Shown one piece after another: positions 25,501 to 32,351 of a DNA stretch of 64,000 nt. Location: contig NZ_JAUSZK010000001.1 of assembly GCF_030817495.1 (NCBI RefSeq), positions 1,467,001 to 1,531,000 on the forward strand, written 5' to 3'. Every line of letters starts with the position of its first letter. Position 1 is the stretch's first letter. The notes below the pieces were generated by a model, which was not told the origin of the DNA, ran no database searches, and saw only the letters and a list, made by a program, of their open reading frames with translations. A program made the position numbers and the translations under genes. This DNA comes from Streptomyces sp. V3I7. Its GTDB lineage: Bacteria > Actinomycetota > Actinomycetes > Streptomycetales > Streptomycetaceae.

Positions 25501-27779
25501 CCGTCGGTGGGCAGGTGCCACAGGCCGCGGTAGAGGACGTGCCGGGCGTTGACGCCGTCGCCGAACTCCTCCAGCCAGGGGCCCACGATCTCCGGCCAGT
25601 TCTGCACGGCGGCGTCGGACCAGGGCTGTCCGGTGCAGATCGCGCCGAGCGCGTAGCCGCCGATGTCGGCGTCGTAGCGCATGACGTCGCCGATGGCCGG
25701 GGCGTTGTCGGCGAACCAGGCGTCGAGCGCCGCGGAGACGGACTCGGCGCGGCCGGCGAGGGCGAGGTCGTTCACGAGCCGGGCGAGGTTGGTGGCGTAA
25801 CGGCCGATGGTGCGCGCGCTGGTGAGGCAGCCGGCGAGGAGGATCCGGGTGCGGCGGCGGTCGGGGTTGCGGCTGGCCGCGGGCAGGATCACGGACTCGA
25901 CGAGCTGGTCGCACACCACGTCGTGGGCGGTGGTGAGGATGTCGCCGTCGCCGCCCTCCCCCTCCAGCCAGCCGAGGTCGATGAGGGTCTCGACGACGCC
26001 CTCGGCGCGGTCGGCCCCGCTGGAGGTGTGGGTCAGCGCGGCGGCGGCCGCGGCGGTCACGTCGGCGCGGGCCTGCGGACAGGCGGCGGCCGCGGCGGCC
26101 GCGGCCACCAGGCTGTCGGAGGCGGTGACCTGGTCGAAGGTGGTCTCCTTGCGTCCGCGGACGGCGAGGTCGTCCTCCTCCAGCCGGCTCCTGAGCCACC
26201 GCGGGAGGTCGCCGCTCGCGCGCAGCCCGGCTGTGTCGGGGATGGGCAGCCCGCTGATGACCCGGCGCTCCAGCTCGCGGGCGACCAGCAGCGTGATGAT
26301 GGGGCGGTGGCCGCAGATCTCCCGCATCCGGTCCATGCCGAGCCGGTCGATGGCGGTGGGGGCGAGGTTGGCCAGGGCGTGGTCGGCGACGAGGCGCTGG
26401 AACTCCTCGTCCTGGCGCAGCCAGACCTCGTCGAACAGGTCGTGCAGCTGGACGTGGTCGGCCTTCTGGAGCCAGCCGGGGCGCACCGAGGCGAGGAAGG
26501 CGACCTGGATGTTCCTGCGGCGGGCCTCGGGCAGCAGGCGGTGGCGCAGCGCGGTCAGGTCGAGCTGGGCGTCGTGGTTGTCGTCGTCCTTCAGGTACTC
26601 GTTGAGGTAGTCGATCACCACCAGGGCCGGGCCGGTGCCGGCGAGGACCTGGCTGCTGATCTGCCCGGTGACGGACGACTCCCGCCCCGGTCGGACGTGC
26701 AGGACGCGCCAGCCGCGGCTCAGCGCGATCCGGCCCACCTCCAGGCCGGTGCGGGTCTTGCCGGTGCCGGCCGCGCCCACCAGCAGCACCCCGCGGTCGT
26801 CGGAGTTCTGCAGGCGGCCGAAGAGCCGGTCGGGGTGGGCGCGGTGATCGGGGCCCGGGGAGACGAACGGCAGGTGCTCGGGGGTGAGGTTCTTCTTGAA
26901 GCCGCCGAGGCCGTCGACGAAGCTCTGCTGGCCGACGACCGCGGCGAGCGGGTCGGGCGCGGGCTCGGTCCGCTGCTGCGGGACGGCGGCCTCGGCCGGG
27001 GTGGCCGGGCGGCGCCAGGCGGTGTTCCGGGCGAGCGGGATCTTGTAGCCGGAGCCCCGGCTGGCCATCCGGGGCTCGGGGACGCGGGCGCCGTCCACCC
27101 GGACGTCCTTGAGCCGGGACCGTACGGCCTCGAAGACGTCGCCCGTGCTGAGGTGCGTCAGGTCCGGGCCGCGGCGCCCGTCGGGCAGGGTGTCCGGCAG
27201 GCCCTCCCGGAGTACGTCGACGAGCGCCAGGGTGAAGACACTGCCCTCGGGCAGGCACAGGGACTGCTGGGTCTCGGCGGCCGAGGTGAGCACGCAGGCG
27301 CCCTCGATGGCGAGCGTGTCGCTGTCCGCCGCGGGAGCGGTCTCGCCCATGCGCAACGCCATGCCGCTGTAGCAGCAGTCCACGATGACGACCTTGTGCC
27401 GTGCCCGGGAGGCGGACACGTACTCGCGGATGTCCTCGTACGGCACGGAGTGGTGGCGGCGGGTGTGGCTGGAGGCCTCGGTGGCCAGGAGCAGGCTGCG
27501 GCCGTCGCGGTCGTAGTGGCCGTGCCCGGCGTAGTAGACGAGGAGCAGGTCGTCGGCCTCGGCGGCGGCGGTCTCCACCGCGTCGAGGACGGTGCCCATG
27601 TCGCTGCCGGGGGGCAGGACGACGCACGTCTTCTCGTCCAGCTCCCCCACGTCCGGGGAGGTCAACTGGGCGCGCAGTGCGGGGATGTTGCGGCTGACGC
27701 CGTCGAGGTCCGGGAAGTGGCTGAAGGCGTGGACGCCGAAGAGCACCGCGCGGGAGCCGCCCGTCGGCTGCCCGGTCAT
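22584..27779 (-). CDS. Giant conflict-system protein: caspase-like protease, P-loop NTPase and 38-residue repeat array
   Basis: The 1731-residue protein has three parts. Residues 10 to about 245 form a caspase (peptidase C14) domain with catalytic His86 in YYAGHGHYD and Cys136 in VDCCYSG. Residues about 282-760 are a STAND/AP-ATPase-like P-loop NTPase: Walker A GAAGTGKT (Lys341), Walker B ALVVIDYLNE (385-394), then helical sensor parts with conserved AHDVVCDQLVES. From about residue 781 to the end are ~24 helical repeats of the type FVLxxLLxRxDLTxxExRxAVxxAxxWLxxHA. The ATG overlaps the EACC1-like gene by 4 bases. Expected role: NTP-dependent sensing of an invader by the repeats and protease-mediated killing or signalling. 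That role is inferred from related systems. No signal peptide or TM is seen. Confidence 0.85.
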   Translation of the reverse strand: MTGQPTGGSRAVLFGVHAFSHFPDLDGVSRNIPALRAQLTSPDVGELDEKTCVVLPPGSDMGTVLDAVETAAAEADDLLLVYYAGHGHYDRDGRSLLLATEASSHTRRHHSVPYEDIREYVSASRARHKVVIVDCCYSGMALRMGETAPAADSDTLAIEGACVLTSAAETQQSLCLPEGSVFTLALVDVLREGLPDTLPDGRRGPDLTHLSTGDVFEAVRSRLKDVRVDGARVPEPRMASRGSGYKIPLARNTAWRRPATPAEAAVPQQRTEPAPDPLAAVVGQQSFVDGLGGFKKNLTPEHLPFVSPGPDHRAHPDRLFGRLQNSDDRGVLLVGAAGTGKTRTGLEVGRIALSRGWRVLHVRPGRESSVTGQISSQVLAGTGPALVVIDYLNEYLKDDDNHDAQLDLTALRHRLLPEARRRNIQVAFLASVRPGWLQKADHVQLHDLFDEVWLRQDEEFQRLVADHALANLAPTAIDRLGMDRMREICGHRPIITLLVARELERRVISGLPIPDTAGLRASGDLPRWLRSRLEEDDLAVRGRKETTFDQVTASDSLVAAAAAAAACPQARADVTAAAAAALTHTSSGADRAEGVVETLIDLGWLEGEGGDGDILTTAHDVVCDQLVESVILPAASRNPDRRRTRILLAGCLTSARTIGRYATNLARLVNDLALAGRAESVSAALDAWFADNAPAIGDVMRYDADIGGYALGAICTGQPWSDAAVQNWPEIVGPWLEEFGDGVNARHVLYRGLWHLPTDGALLLVPAALRWLESHGWRREASYVLSPLLSRTDIPADQHKPAVWKAIGWLRRHGDILEAHFVLRGLVARTDLTFQQTRKVVAAALQWSENDVTVRQVAHILPPLVARTDLTDDETRQVVALALEWLRHHRTLWDPHKVLRALLSRRDLTENEARQAASMTLWWLEEHATAHPATYVLRPLLARTELARSQMRRAVQCAGQWLEHHAATAGADFLIRRLLERSDLTEDESRRAVGFAGQWLEQHATTTEADFLIHPLLERSDLTEDESRRAVEYAGEWLEHHATTPGATFALGALLARGDLTDGQARQAIVSATAWLGCHGDLDSAGYVLRVLLDRPDLPEDAARRANAVAVAWLDSRAESREASFTLNKLLCRQDLDQEQARQAIASAITWLGCHGRTDVADYVLRALLSRPDLTPGHAQQAIGHATRWLKLHGTGRNGGYVLGALLGRGDLTPVQAKGAVTSALAWLTDHGRALEADFVLPPLLERTGLTDDEHRRALAFADLREQQNGTTFREATELSRRLTTDGPVDEQVREDLASALAWLEQHAERPEAVRVLRATFTHHELTEEQFRQTVAAAMTWLAHHAIQPGASYLLQPLLSLPGLTDEDVDLAAAHALQWLGQHWQGTQATFTLGALIGNTRIGPDKLERGISLAADWLERQVATPDARFVLDKLLTRREITGARAQATVAFTDLWLSRHVSMREARFVLEPLLARTDLTGEETRRAAAHTTAWLRAYGTIGEARHVLVSLNAKPGLTAEEIGQAFDLTGVWLERYGSPGNAQTVLTPLLWRTDLGPEHLRRFADFTLRWVTAHAAPDSWRVLGPLLNRTDLAPDQTRALLRLVVDSVQADPAVYDVSFLLEPYLTRSDLTEAQRRAATGWALTWLDHHMPIWRSRFVLRSLLRLDDLDPDDSRRVIAQSLAWLEHHTDGTPDAFAASGADAVLDPLLARKDLTDTDAERARAFLPGKVPAA
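22620..25437 (-). repeat. Coding array of ~24 diverged 38-residue helical repeats (114-bp period)
   Basis: The C-terminal half of the caspase/NTPase protein is a regular series of 38-residue units, each with a FVLRxLLxRxDL helix and an AxxWLxxHA helix. Units are quite diverged from each other; two neighbours (around 24680-24880) share LLERSDLTEDESRRAV. One unit near 23940-24000 is interrupted by a ~38-residue irregular segment. Such alpha-solenoids usually bind ligands or partners. Confidence 0.8.
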
Positions 27780-28138
27780 GACGGGAGCGTGCCGGCGTCC
27801 GGGTTCTGGCCCTCCAGGCGGCGCAGCAGGTCGGCCAGTTGCGCCGGGTCGAGGTGGCCGATGTCGACGGTCGTGGCACCGTACGTCAGCTTCCGGGCGC
27901 CGGACCGCAGGGCCTGCCCGGCGCGGGCGCCGCGCCAGCTCGCGTACGCCACCGCGAAGTTGGCGATGTCGAGGGCGTGCCCGAAGGCGACGTCGAGGGC
28001 GTCGAAGGCGCCCATCGTGGAGCCGGGGGTGCTGACCGGGGTGACGGACAGCCGGGCGGCGTCGGGATCGCGGCTCAGCCACTGCTGAAGGTCCGTCAGA
28101 GCCTGTTCGTCACCGTCGCCTTGGATGCGGATCAGCAT
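27776..28138 (-). CDS. EACC1-like small companion of the caspase/NTPase system
   Basis: This 120-residue protein has an N-terminal strand-helix part (DLQQWLSRDPD, LSVTPVSTPGSTMGAFDALDVAFG), a central hydrophobic helix (IANFAVAYASWRGAR) and a C-terminal DPAQLADLLRRLEG helix. This order matches what I remember of effector-associated constant component 1 (EACC1), found at the start of actinobacterial NTPase conflict operons. It starts at ATG 28138 with a strong GGGGGAGGACGAGG site and its stop overlaps the ATG of the caspase gene. Its role may be to assemble or regulate the effector; the identification is by pattern only. Confidence 0.75.
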   Translation of the reverse strand: MLIRIQGDGDEQALTDLQQWLSRDPDAARLSVTPVSTPGSTMGAFDALDVAFGHALDIANFAVAYASWRGARAGQALRSGARKLTYGATTVDIGHLDPAQLADLLRRLEGQNPDAGTLPS

Positions 28139-28229
28139 GCCTCGTCCTCCCCCGTCGCCTGTGCCTCAAGCAGAGCCGATGGTAACGGAATTCACCCGCC
28201 GGGGAAGTCTCGCGCGGCCACCCGGGAGG

Positions 28230-28273
28230 GGGCCGCCCGACCCGGCCGGCAGAACCGGACGGGGGGGCGGCCC
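28230..28273 (-). terminator. Probable terminator between the phosphatase and the conflict operon
   Basis: Arms 28230-28238 (GGGCCGCCC) and 28265-28273 (GGGCGGCCC) pair perfectly, and the interior also contains a CCGG/CCGG pairing. It lies 30 bases after the phosphatase stop and about 90 bases before the EACC1-like start. It would insulate the conflict operon from upstream transcription. Confidence 0.5.
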
Positions 28274-28304
28274 GGGTCACCCAGGGCCTCTCGTGTGGAA
28301 GCCC

Positions 28305-29102
28305 CTAACCGACGAAGTACGTCGGGTTCGGCAGCTTGTAGGTCCGGTCGGCGTAGCCGCCGTCCAGGTCGGAGTACTGGTCGCCGAAGTCGGCGATGAT
28401 GTCGTACCCGAGGTCCTGCTCGATGTGCTTGCGGGTGCCCGCCTTGTACTGGACGGTCGTGCACGTCCAGGTCCCCGGGGTGGCGCAGCCGCTCAAATAC
28501 GCCGGCGGGTTCGCCTTGTCCTTGAGGAACATGTGGGCGGCGTCGAGGTTCACGTCGGCGCCGGTCCGCTTCAGGTTGGTCACGGCGGCGGTGCGCTGGG
28601 ACTCGCTCAGCCCCGAGTTGTAGAAGACGGCCACGCCCCTGTCCTCGGCGTAGCGCACGAGTTCGGGGCTGCCGAAGACGGCCGGGCGGTCGGCGCGGTC
28701 GACGTAGGCCGCCCAACTCGCCGCGTTGTAGGTGTAGTTGTAGCGCTTCTCGTAGTCGAGGCTGAGCAGCAGCGTGTCGTCGATGTCGAAGACGACCGCG
28801 GGCTTCTCGCCCTTCTGCAGGGACTTGGCCGCCGCCTTGTCGATGTAGCGCCTGGCGTCGGCGTCGAGGCGGGCCAGGTCCCGCGCGTAGGGGCTGTCCG
28901 GGGACGCCTGGTACACGCCGTCGGCGTCGGGCGCGGTGCCGTAGTAGGTGTCGATGTCCTTCACCAGGGTGCCGATGTTGTACGGCTCCTGGGTGGAGTT
29001 GGCCGTCGACTGGCCGGCCGTGGCCGCGCCGGCGCCGTAGAGGGCGCCGCCGGCGACGGCGCAGGCGGCGGCTATGGCGGCCGCTCTGAGGGACTTCCGC
29101 AT
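28305..29102 (-). CDS. Secreted HAD-family acid phosphatase (class B-like)
   Basis: The 265-residue protein starts with a Sec signal peptide (basic MRKSLR, hydrophobic stretch, ATAG cleavage region around residue 30). The catalytic HAD motif I is VVFDIDDTLLLS (nucleophile and acid/base Asp); motif II is FYNSGLSESQR and motif IV ADFGDQYSDLDGG. It should hydrolyse phosphomonoesters outside the cell. It begins at ATG 29102 with CGGAG upstream. Two tandem near-palindromic sites (29126-29159) lie just upstream of the start and may control it. Confidence 0.9.
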   Translation of the reverse strand: MRKSLRAAAIAAACAVAGGALYGAGAATAGQSTANSTQEPYNIGTLVKDIDTYYGTAPDADGVYQASPDSPYARDLARLDADARRYIDKAAAKSLQKGEKPAVVFDIDDTLLLSLDYEKRYNYTYNAASWAAYVDRADRPAVFGSPELVRYAEDRGVAVFYNSGLSESQRTAAVTNLKRTGADVNLDAAHMFLKDKANPPAYLSGCATPGTWTCTTVQYKAGTRKHIEQDLGYDIIADFGDQYSDLDGGYADRTYKLPNPTYFVG

Positions 29103-29125
29103 GGAATCTCCGGGTCTGCGTGAAC

Positions 29126-29159
29126 GAGTGGTGCGCCAGTGTGATGAGTGGTGCACCAG
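29126..29159. promoter_or_regulatory. Tandem near-palindromic sites upstream of the acid phosphatase
   Basis: GAGTGGTGCGCCAG (29126-29139) and GAGTGGTGCACCAG (29146-29159) are direct repeats 20 bases apart, two helical turns. The second holds a perfect 10-bp palindrome TGGTGCACCA; the first differs by one base. They sit 24-57 bases upstream of the phosphatase ATG, a typical place for an operator. The binding protein is unknown. Confidence 0.5.
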
Positions 29160-29247
29160 GTCGCGCACTGTCTACGCGCATCACACCCGGACGGCGACCC
29201 GTTTTAACCGATCGATACCTGCGCGAGCGGCGACGCCCCGTGAGCGG

Positions 29248-29835
29248 CTACGCCTTCCACTCCGGGTCGCGTCCGCTCAGTCCCACCAGCCTCTCCACCA
29301 GGGGCCGGTCGTCCTGGACGGTGACGACGGGACCGAACAGGCCGGCCGGGCGGTTGGGCTCCTCGGCCGCGGCGCGCAGGAAGACCTGCGCTCCCTGGAG
29401 GGCGGCGGGGTCGGGCGTGTAGTCCTGCCCGGTGGCGCGGGCCAGGTCCCAGCCGTGGATCACCAGCTCGTCGGCGGCGACGAGGCCCGCGACACCGCCG
29501 GGCAGGTCGACGCCGCCCGCCCGGGTCATGCCGGCCCAGGCCTCCGGGTCGCGCCAGGCCTCGGCGAGTTCGTCCAGCGCCCCGGCGAGCTCCTCTCGCC
29601 AGCCGGGTCCGATGTCGGGGACGGCGGCGTCCGGGGCGGTGTCGGTGGTGGCGCCCAGGTCCTTGCGGCCGGCGTCCCGGAAGGCCCTGGCCAGCCCCAC
29701 CAGGTGCCCCAGCAGATTGCGCACCGTGTAGTCGGGGCACGGCGTCGCTCCTGGAAGGTGCTCGTCGGACACCCCCTCGACGAGCCGCGCCACCTCACGG
29801 GCCTGCGGGCCCAGGTCGAACCTCATGTCGGTCAT
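29248..29835 (-). CDS. TIGR03086-like DinB/mycothiol-dependent maleylpyruvate isomerase-fold protein
   Basis: The 195-residue protein fits the DinB-like four-helix bundle family common in actinobacteria: LPGATPCPDYTVRNLLGHLVGLARAF in the N-terminal helices (metal-binding His) and ADELVIHGWDLARATGQ in the third helix (second His pair). Members bind a metal and often act with mycothiol, but the substrate here is unknown. ATG 29835 follows a GAGGAGG-type site. It is divergent from the MFS gene at 30018. Confidence 0.82.
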   Translation of the reverse strand: MTDMRFDLGPQAREVARLVEGVSDEHLPGATPCPDYTVRNLLGHLVGLARAFRDAGRKDLGATTDTAPDAAVPDIGPGWREELAGALDELAEAWRDPEAWAGMTRAGGVDLPGGVAGLVAADELVIHGWDLARATGQDYTPDPAALQGAQVFLRAAAEEPNRPAGLFGPVVTVQDDRPLVERLVGLSGRDPEWKA

Positions 29836-30017
29836 ACCGGCCTCCTCCGCGTCCTCATACACACCGATCCCAGGATTGATTCGGATCCCATCACGAGAAG
29901 GACCGCCCCGCGACGCAAAACTCATCGGCCGCGGCCCCTTTGGGTCACCGCGCCCGCACGCTTCCAGGGCACCTGCCCGATGCCCGTACCCCCGCCTTAG
30001 ACCAACCATGACCGGGT

Positions 30018-31226
30018 ATGACGACTCGGACGACCTCCTGGGCGGTCACGCGCGTCCTGCGGGACCGCGACGCGGGGCTGTATCTGGCGGGCGTGGTGGT
30101 GTCCGCCTTCGGTACGTCGGCGCTGTGGCTGGCGTCCGGCGTATGGGTCAAGGACCTCACCGGCTCGAGCGGGCTGGCGGCGCTGTGCATGCTCGCGATG
30201 TGGCTGCCGACGGCGGCCGGTCCGGTGCTCGGCACACTGGCCGACCGCTTTCGCCGGGGCCAGCTGCTCCGCGGCTTGAACATCGGCCTGGCCGGCCTCC
30301 TCCTCACTCTCACCACCGTCCGCTCCCCGAACGGGCTGTGGCTCCTGTTCGCCGTCCTGTTCCTGTACGGCGCCGCCGGCGTCGTCCATGACGCCGCCGA
30401 GTCGAACCTGGTCGTCGCTGTCGTCGGTCCGGAGCTGCTCGGCGACTTCAACGGGCTGCGGACGACCGCGACCGAGGGCATGAAACTGGTGGCCCCGCTG
30501 ACGGGCGCGGGCCTCTACGCGGCGTACGGCGGGCCGGCGGTCGCCCTCCTGGACGCGGCCACCTTCGTGCTGACGGCCGTGCTGTACGCCCTCCTTCGTG
30601 TCCGAGAGGAACCGCCCGCGGCGCGGACCGGAGGCGACTGGCGCAAGCAGACCGTGGCGGGCGTCCGCCACCTGTGGGGGCACCCGCACGTGCACGCGCT
30701 GGTCCGGGCGGGCGGCACGACGATGTTCTTCGGCGCCCTGAGCGCCACGACGACGTACGCCATCGTGGACGCCCTGGGGCACTCCCCCGCCTACGCCGGT
30801 GCGCTGTACGCCGCCCAGGGCGTCGGCTCGGTGGCGGTCGGGCTGTTCTCCGGACCCGCGTTGCGGCGGCTGGGCGAGCGGCGGTTCGCGGCGTACGGCA
30901 TCGCCCTCATGGGCGTCGCGGTCGCCGCTCGGGGCGTCCCGGCCGATGCCGTGGCGCTGGCGGGCAGCGCGGCGATCGGTCTCGGGCTGCCGTGCGCGCT
31001 GATCGCCACGTTCACCGCCGTACAGCGCGGCACGCCGAGCCCCCTGCTCGGCCGCGTCACCGCCACCGCCCACACGCTGCTCTTCCTCCCGAACGTGCTC
31101 GGACTCGCCGTCGGCGCGGTCCTGGTCGAGCTCGTCGACCACTGGCTGCTGCTGGTCCTGTCCGGCCTGGGGCTGGCCGCGACGGCCACGTCCTTGGCGA
31201 TGCGTACCCACGGGCACGCTCGCTGA
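30018..31226 (+). CDS. MFS transporter (macrolide-efflux/enterobactin-exporter-like)
   Basis: The 402-residue membrane protein has about 12 TM segments; motif A is GTLADRFRRGQLLRG after TM2, and TM4-TM5 carry ESNLVVAVVGPELLGDFNGLRTT, typical of the MFS_3/DHA3 efflux group. The substrate is unknown. It is divergently arranged with the DinB-like gene across a 182-bp gap containing promoters but no gene. Confidence 0.85.
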   Translation: MTTRTTSWAVTRVLRDRDAGLYLAGVVVSAFGTSALWLASGVWVKDLTGSSGLAALCMLAMWLPTAAGPVLGTLADRFRRGQLLRGLNIGLAGLLLTLTTVRSPNGLWLLFAVLFLYGAAGVVHDAAESNLVVAVVGPELLGDFNGLRTTATEGMKLVAPLTGAGLYAAYGGPAVALLDAATFVLTAVLYALLRVREEPPAARTGGDWRKQTVAGVRHLWGHPHVHALVRAGGTTMFFGALSATTTYAIVDALGHSPAYAGALYAAQGVGSVAVGLFSGPALRRLGERRFAAYGIALMGVAVAARGVPADAVALAGSAAIGLGLPCALIATFTAVQRGTPSPLLGRVTATAHTLLFLPNVLGLAVGAVLVELVDHWLLLVLSGLGLAATATSLAMRTHGHAR

Positions 31227-31271
31227 AGAGTCCGGCGGCGGAAAACGATCGTTCGTGGCGGAGGCGGGCGT

Positions 31272-31470
31272 CGAACGGGCGTTCCGTCGTGCGTTTCGGG
31301 CACGGATGGTGCCCGCTCTCACCCCCTTGGGCGCAGCCACGCAGGTCCGCGGCGGGCACGCCCGGGGCCGAACGGGCATGAACGGGCAGCATCAGGAGCG
31401 CAACAGGCCTGGTCAGGGGCGCGCGCCCGCTGTAGAACTTCCCCCAGGGCCGAAGAGGGCCCGAACGGGC
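31272..31470. promoter_or_regulatory. Four YGAACGGGC words upstream of the deoR gene (candidate operators)
   Basis: CGAACGGGC occurs at 31272-31280, 31369-31377 and 31462-31470, and TGAACGGGC at 31379-31387. Two of them are exactly 10 bases apart. They crowd into the 272-bp gap before the DeoR gene, and the gap holds no coding sequence. Such clustered words suggest autoregulation by the DeoR protein or another regulator; this is inference. Confidence 0.4.
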
Positions 31471-31498
31471 AGTCCTGCAACGAGGCGGGTGACGGGAA

Positions 31499-32269
31499 AT
31501 GAGCACGCGGACGGCGGAGGAACGCCAGCGCGAGATCGTGCGGGCGGCGCGCGCGAGCGGCTCGGTCGACGTCACCGCGCTCGCCGCCGGCCTGGGCGTG
31601 GCCAAGGAGACCGTACGGCGGGATCTGCGCGCCCTGGAGGACCACGGCCTGGTGCGCCGCACCCACGGAGGCGCCTACCCCGTGGAGAGCGCCGGGTTCG
31701 AGACCACCCTCGCGTTCCGGGCGACCAGCCATGTGCCCGAGAAGCGCCGGATCGCGGCCGCCGCGGCCGGGCTCCTCGGGGACGCCGAGACCGTCTTCGT
31801 CGACGAGGGCTTCACCCCGCAGCTCATCGCCGAGGCCCTGCCCGCGGACCGGCCGCTGACCGTGGTCACCGCGTCCCTGCCGGTCGCCGGCGCGCTCGCC
31901 GAGAAGGGCGACATGTCGGTGCTGCTGCTCGGCGGCCGGGTCCGCTCGGGCACGCTGGCGACCGTCGACCACTGGACGACGAGGATGCTCGCCGGCTTCG
32001 TGATCGACCTCGCCTACGTCGGCGCCAACGGCATCTCCCGCGAGCACGGTCTGACCACCCCGGACCCCGCGGTCGGCGACGTCAAGGCGCAGGCGATCCG
32101 GGCATCCCGGCGCACGGTCTTCGTGGGCGCGCACACCAAGTTCGGCGCGGCCGGCTTCTGCCGGTTCGCCGAGATCGGCGCGCTGGAGACGATCGTGACG
32201 AGCACGCTGCTCCCAGCCACCGAGGCCCACCGGTACTCCCTGCTGGGACCGCAGGTCATCCGGGTCTGA
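31499..32269 (+). CDS. DeoR/GlpR-family transcriptional regulator of the sugar operon
   Basis: The 256-residue protein has the DeoR N-terminal HTH (ALAAGLGVAKETVRRDLRALEDHGLVRRTHGGA) and the sugar-phosphate-sensing DeoRC domain (TVFVDEGFTPQLIAEAL, VDLAYVGANGIS, TKFGAAGFCRFA). It usually represses catabolic operons until a phosphorylated sugar binds. It is immediately upstream of the ABC transporter and dehydrogenase genes, the obvious targets. ATG 31499 was the first start fitting the HTH. Confidence 0.92.
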   Translation: MSTRTAEERQREIVRAARASGSVDVTALAAGLGVAKETVRRDLRALEDHGLVRRTHGGAYPVESAGFETTLAFRATSHVPEKRRIAAAAAGLLGDAETVFVDEGFTPQLIAEALPADRPLTVVTASLPVAGALAEKGDMSVLLLGGRVRSGTLATVDHWTTRMLAGFVIDLAYVGANGISREHGLTTPDPAVGDVKAQAIRASRRTVFVGAHTKFGAAGFCRFAEIGALETIVTSTLLPATEAHRYSLLGPQVIRV

Positions 32270-32351
32270 CCACTTGCACAACCCACGTGTTTCCAGGGGC
32301 TCTTCGCACCGAGCGGCGCCCCTTATGTCCGCATACATCCAGGAGCGACTC

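Noticed and set aside
23745..28088. Very long + strand open frame (over 1400 codons) opposite the caspase/NTPase gene
   Set aside because: It is an antisense artefact of high-GC codon bias: its product is low-complexity Gly/Val/Glu-rich repetition mirroring the 114-bp repeats, while the minus strand encodes recognisable catalytic motifs.
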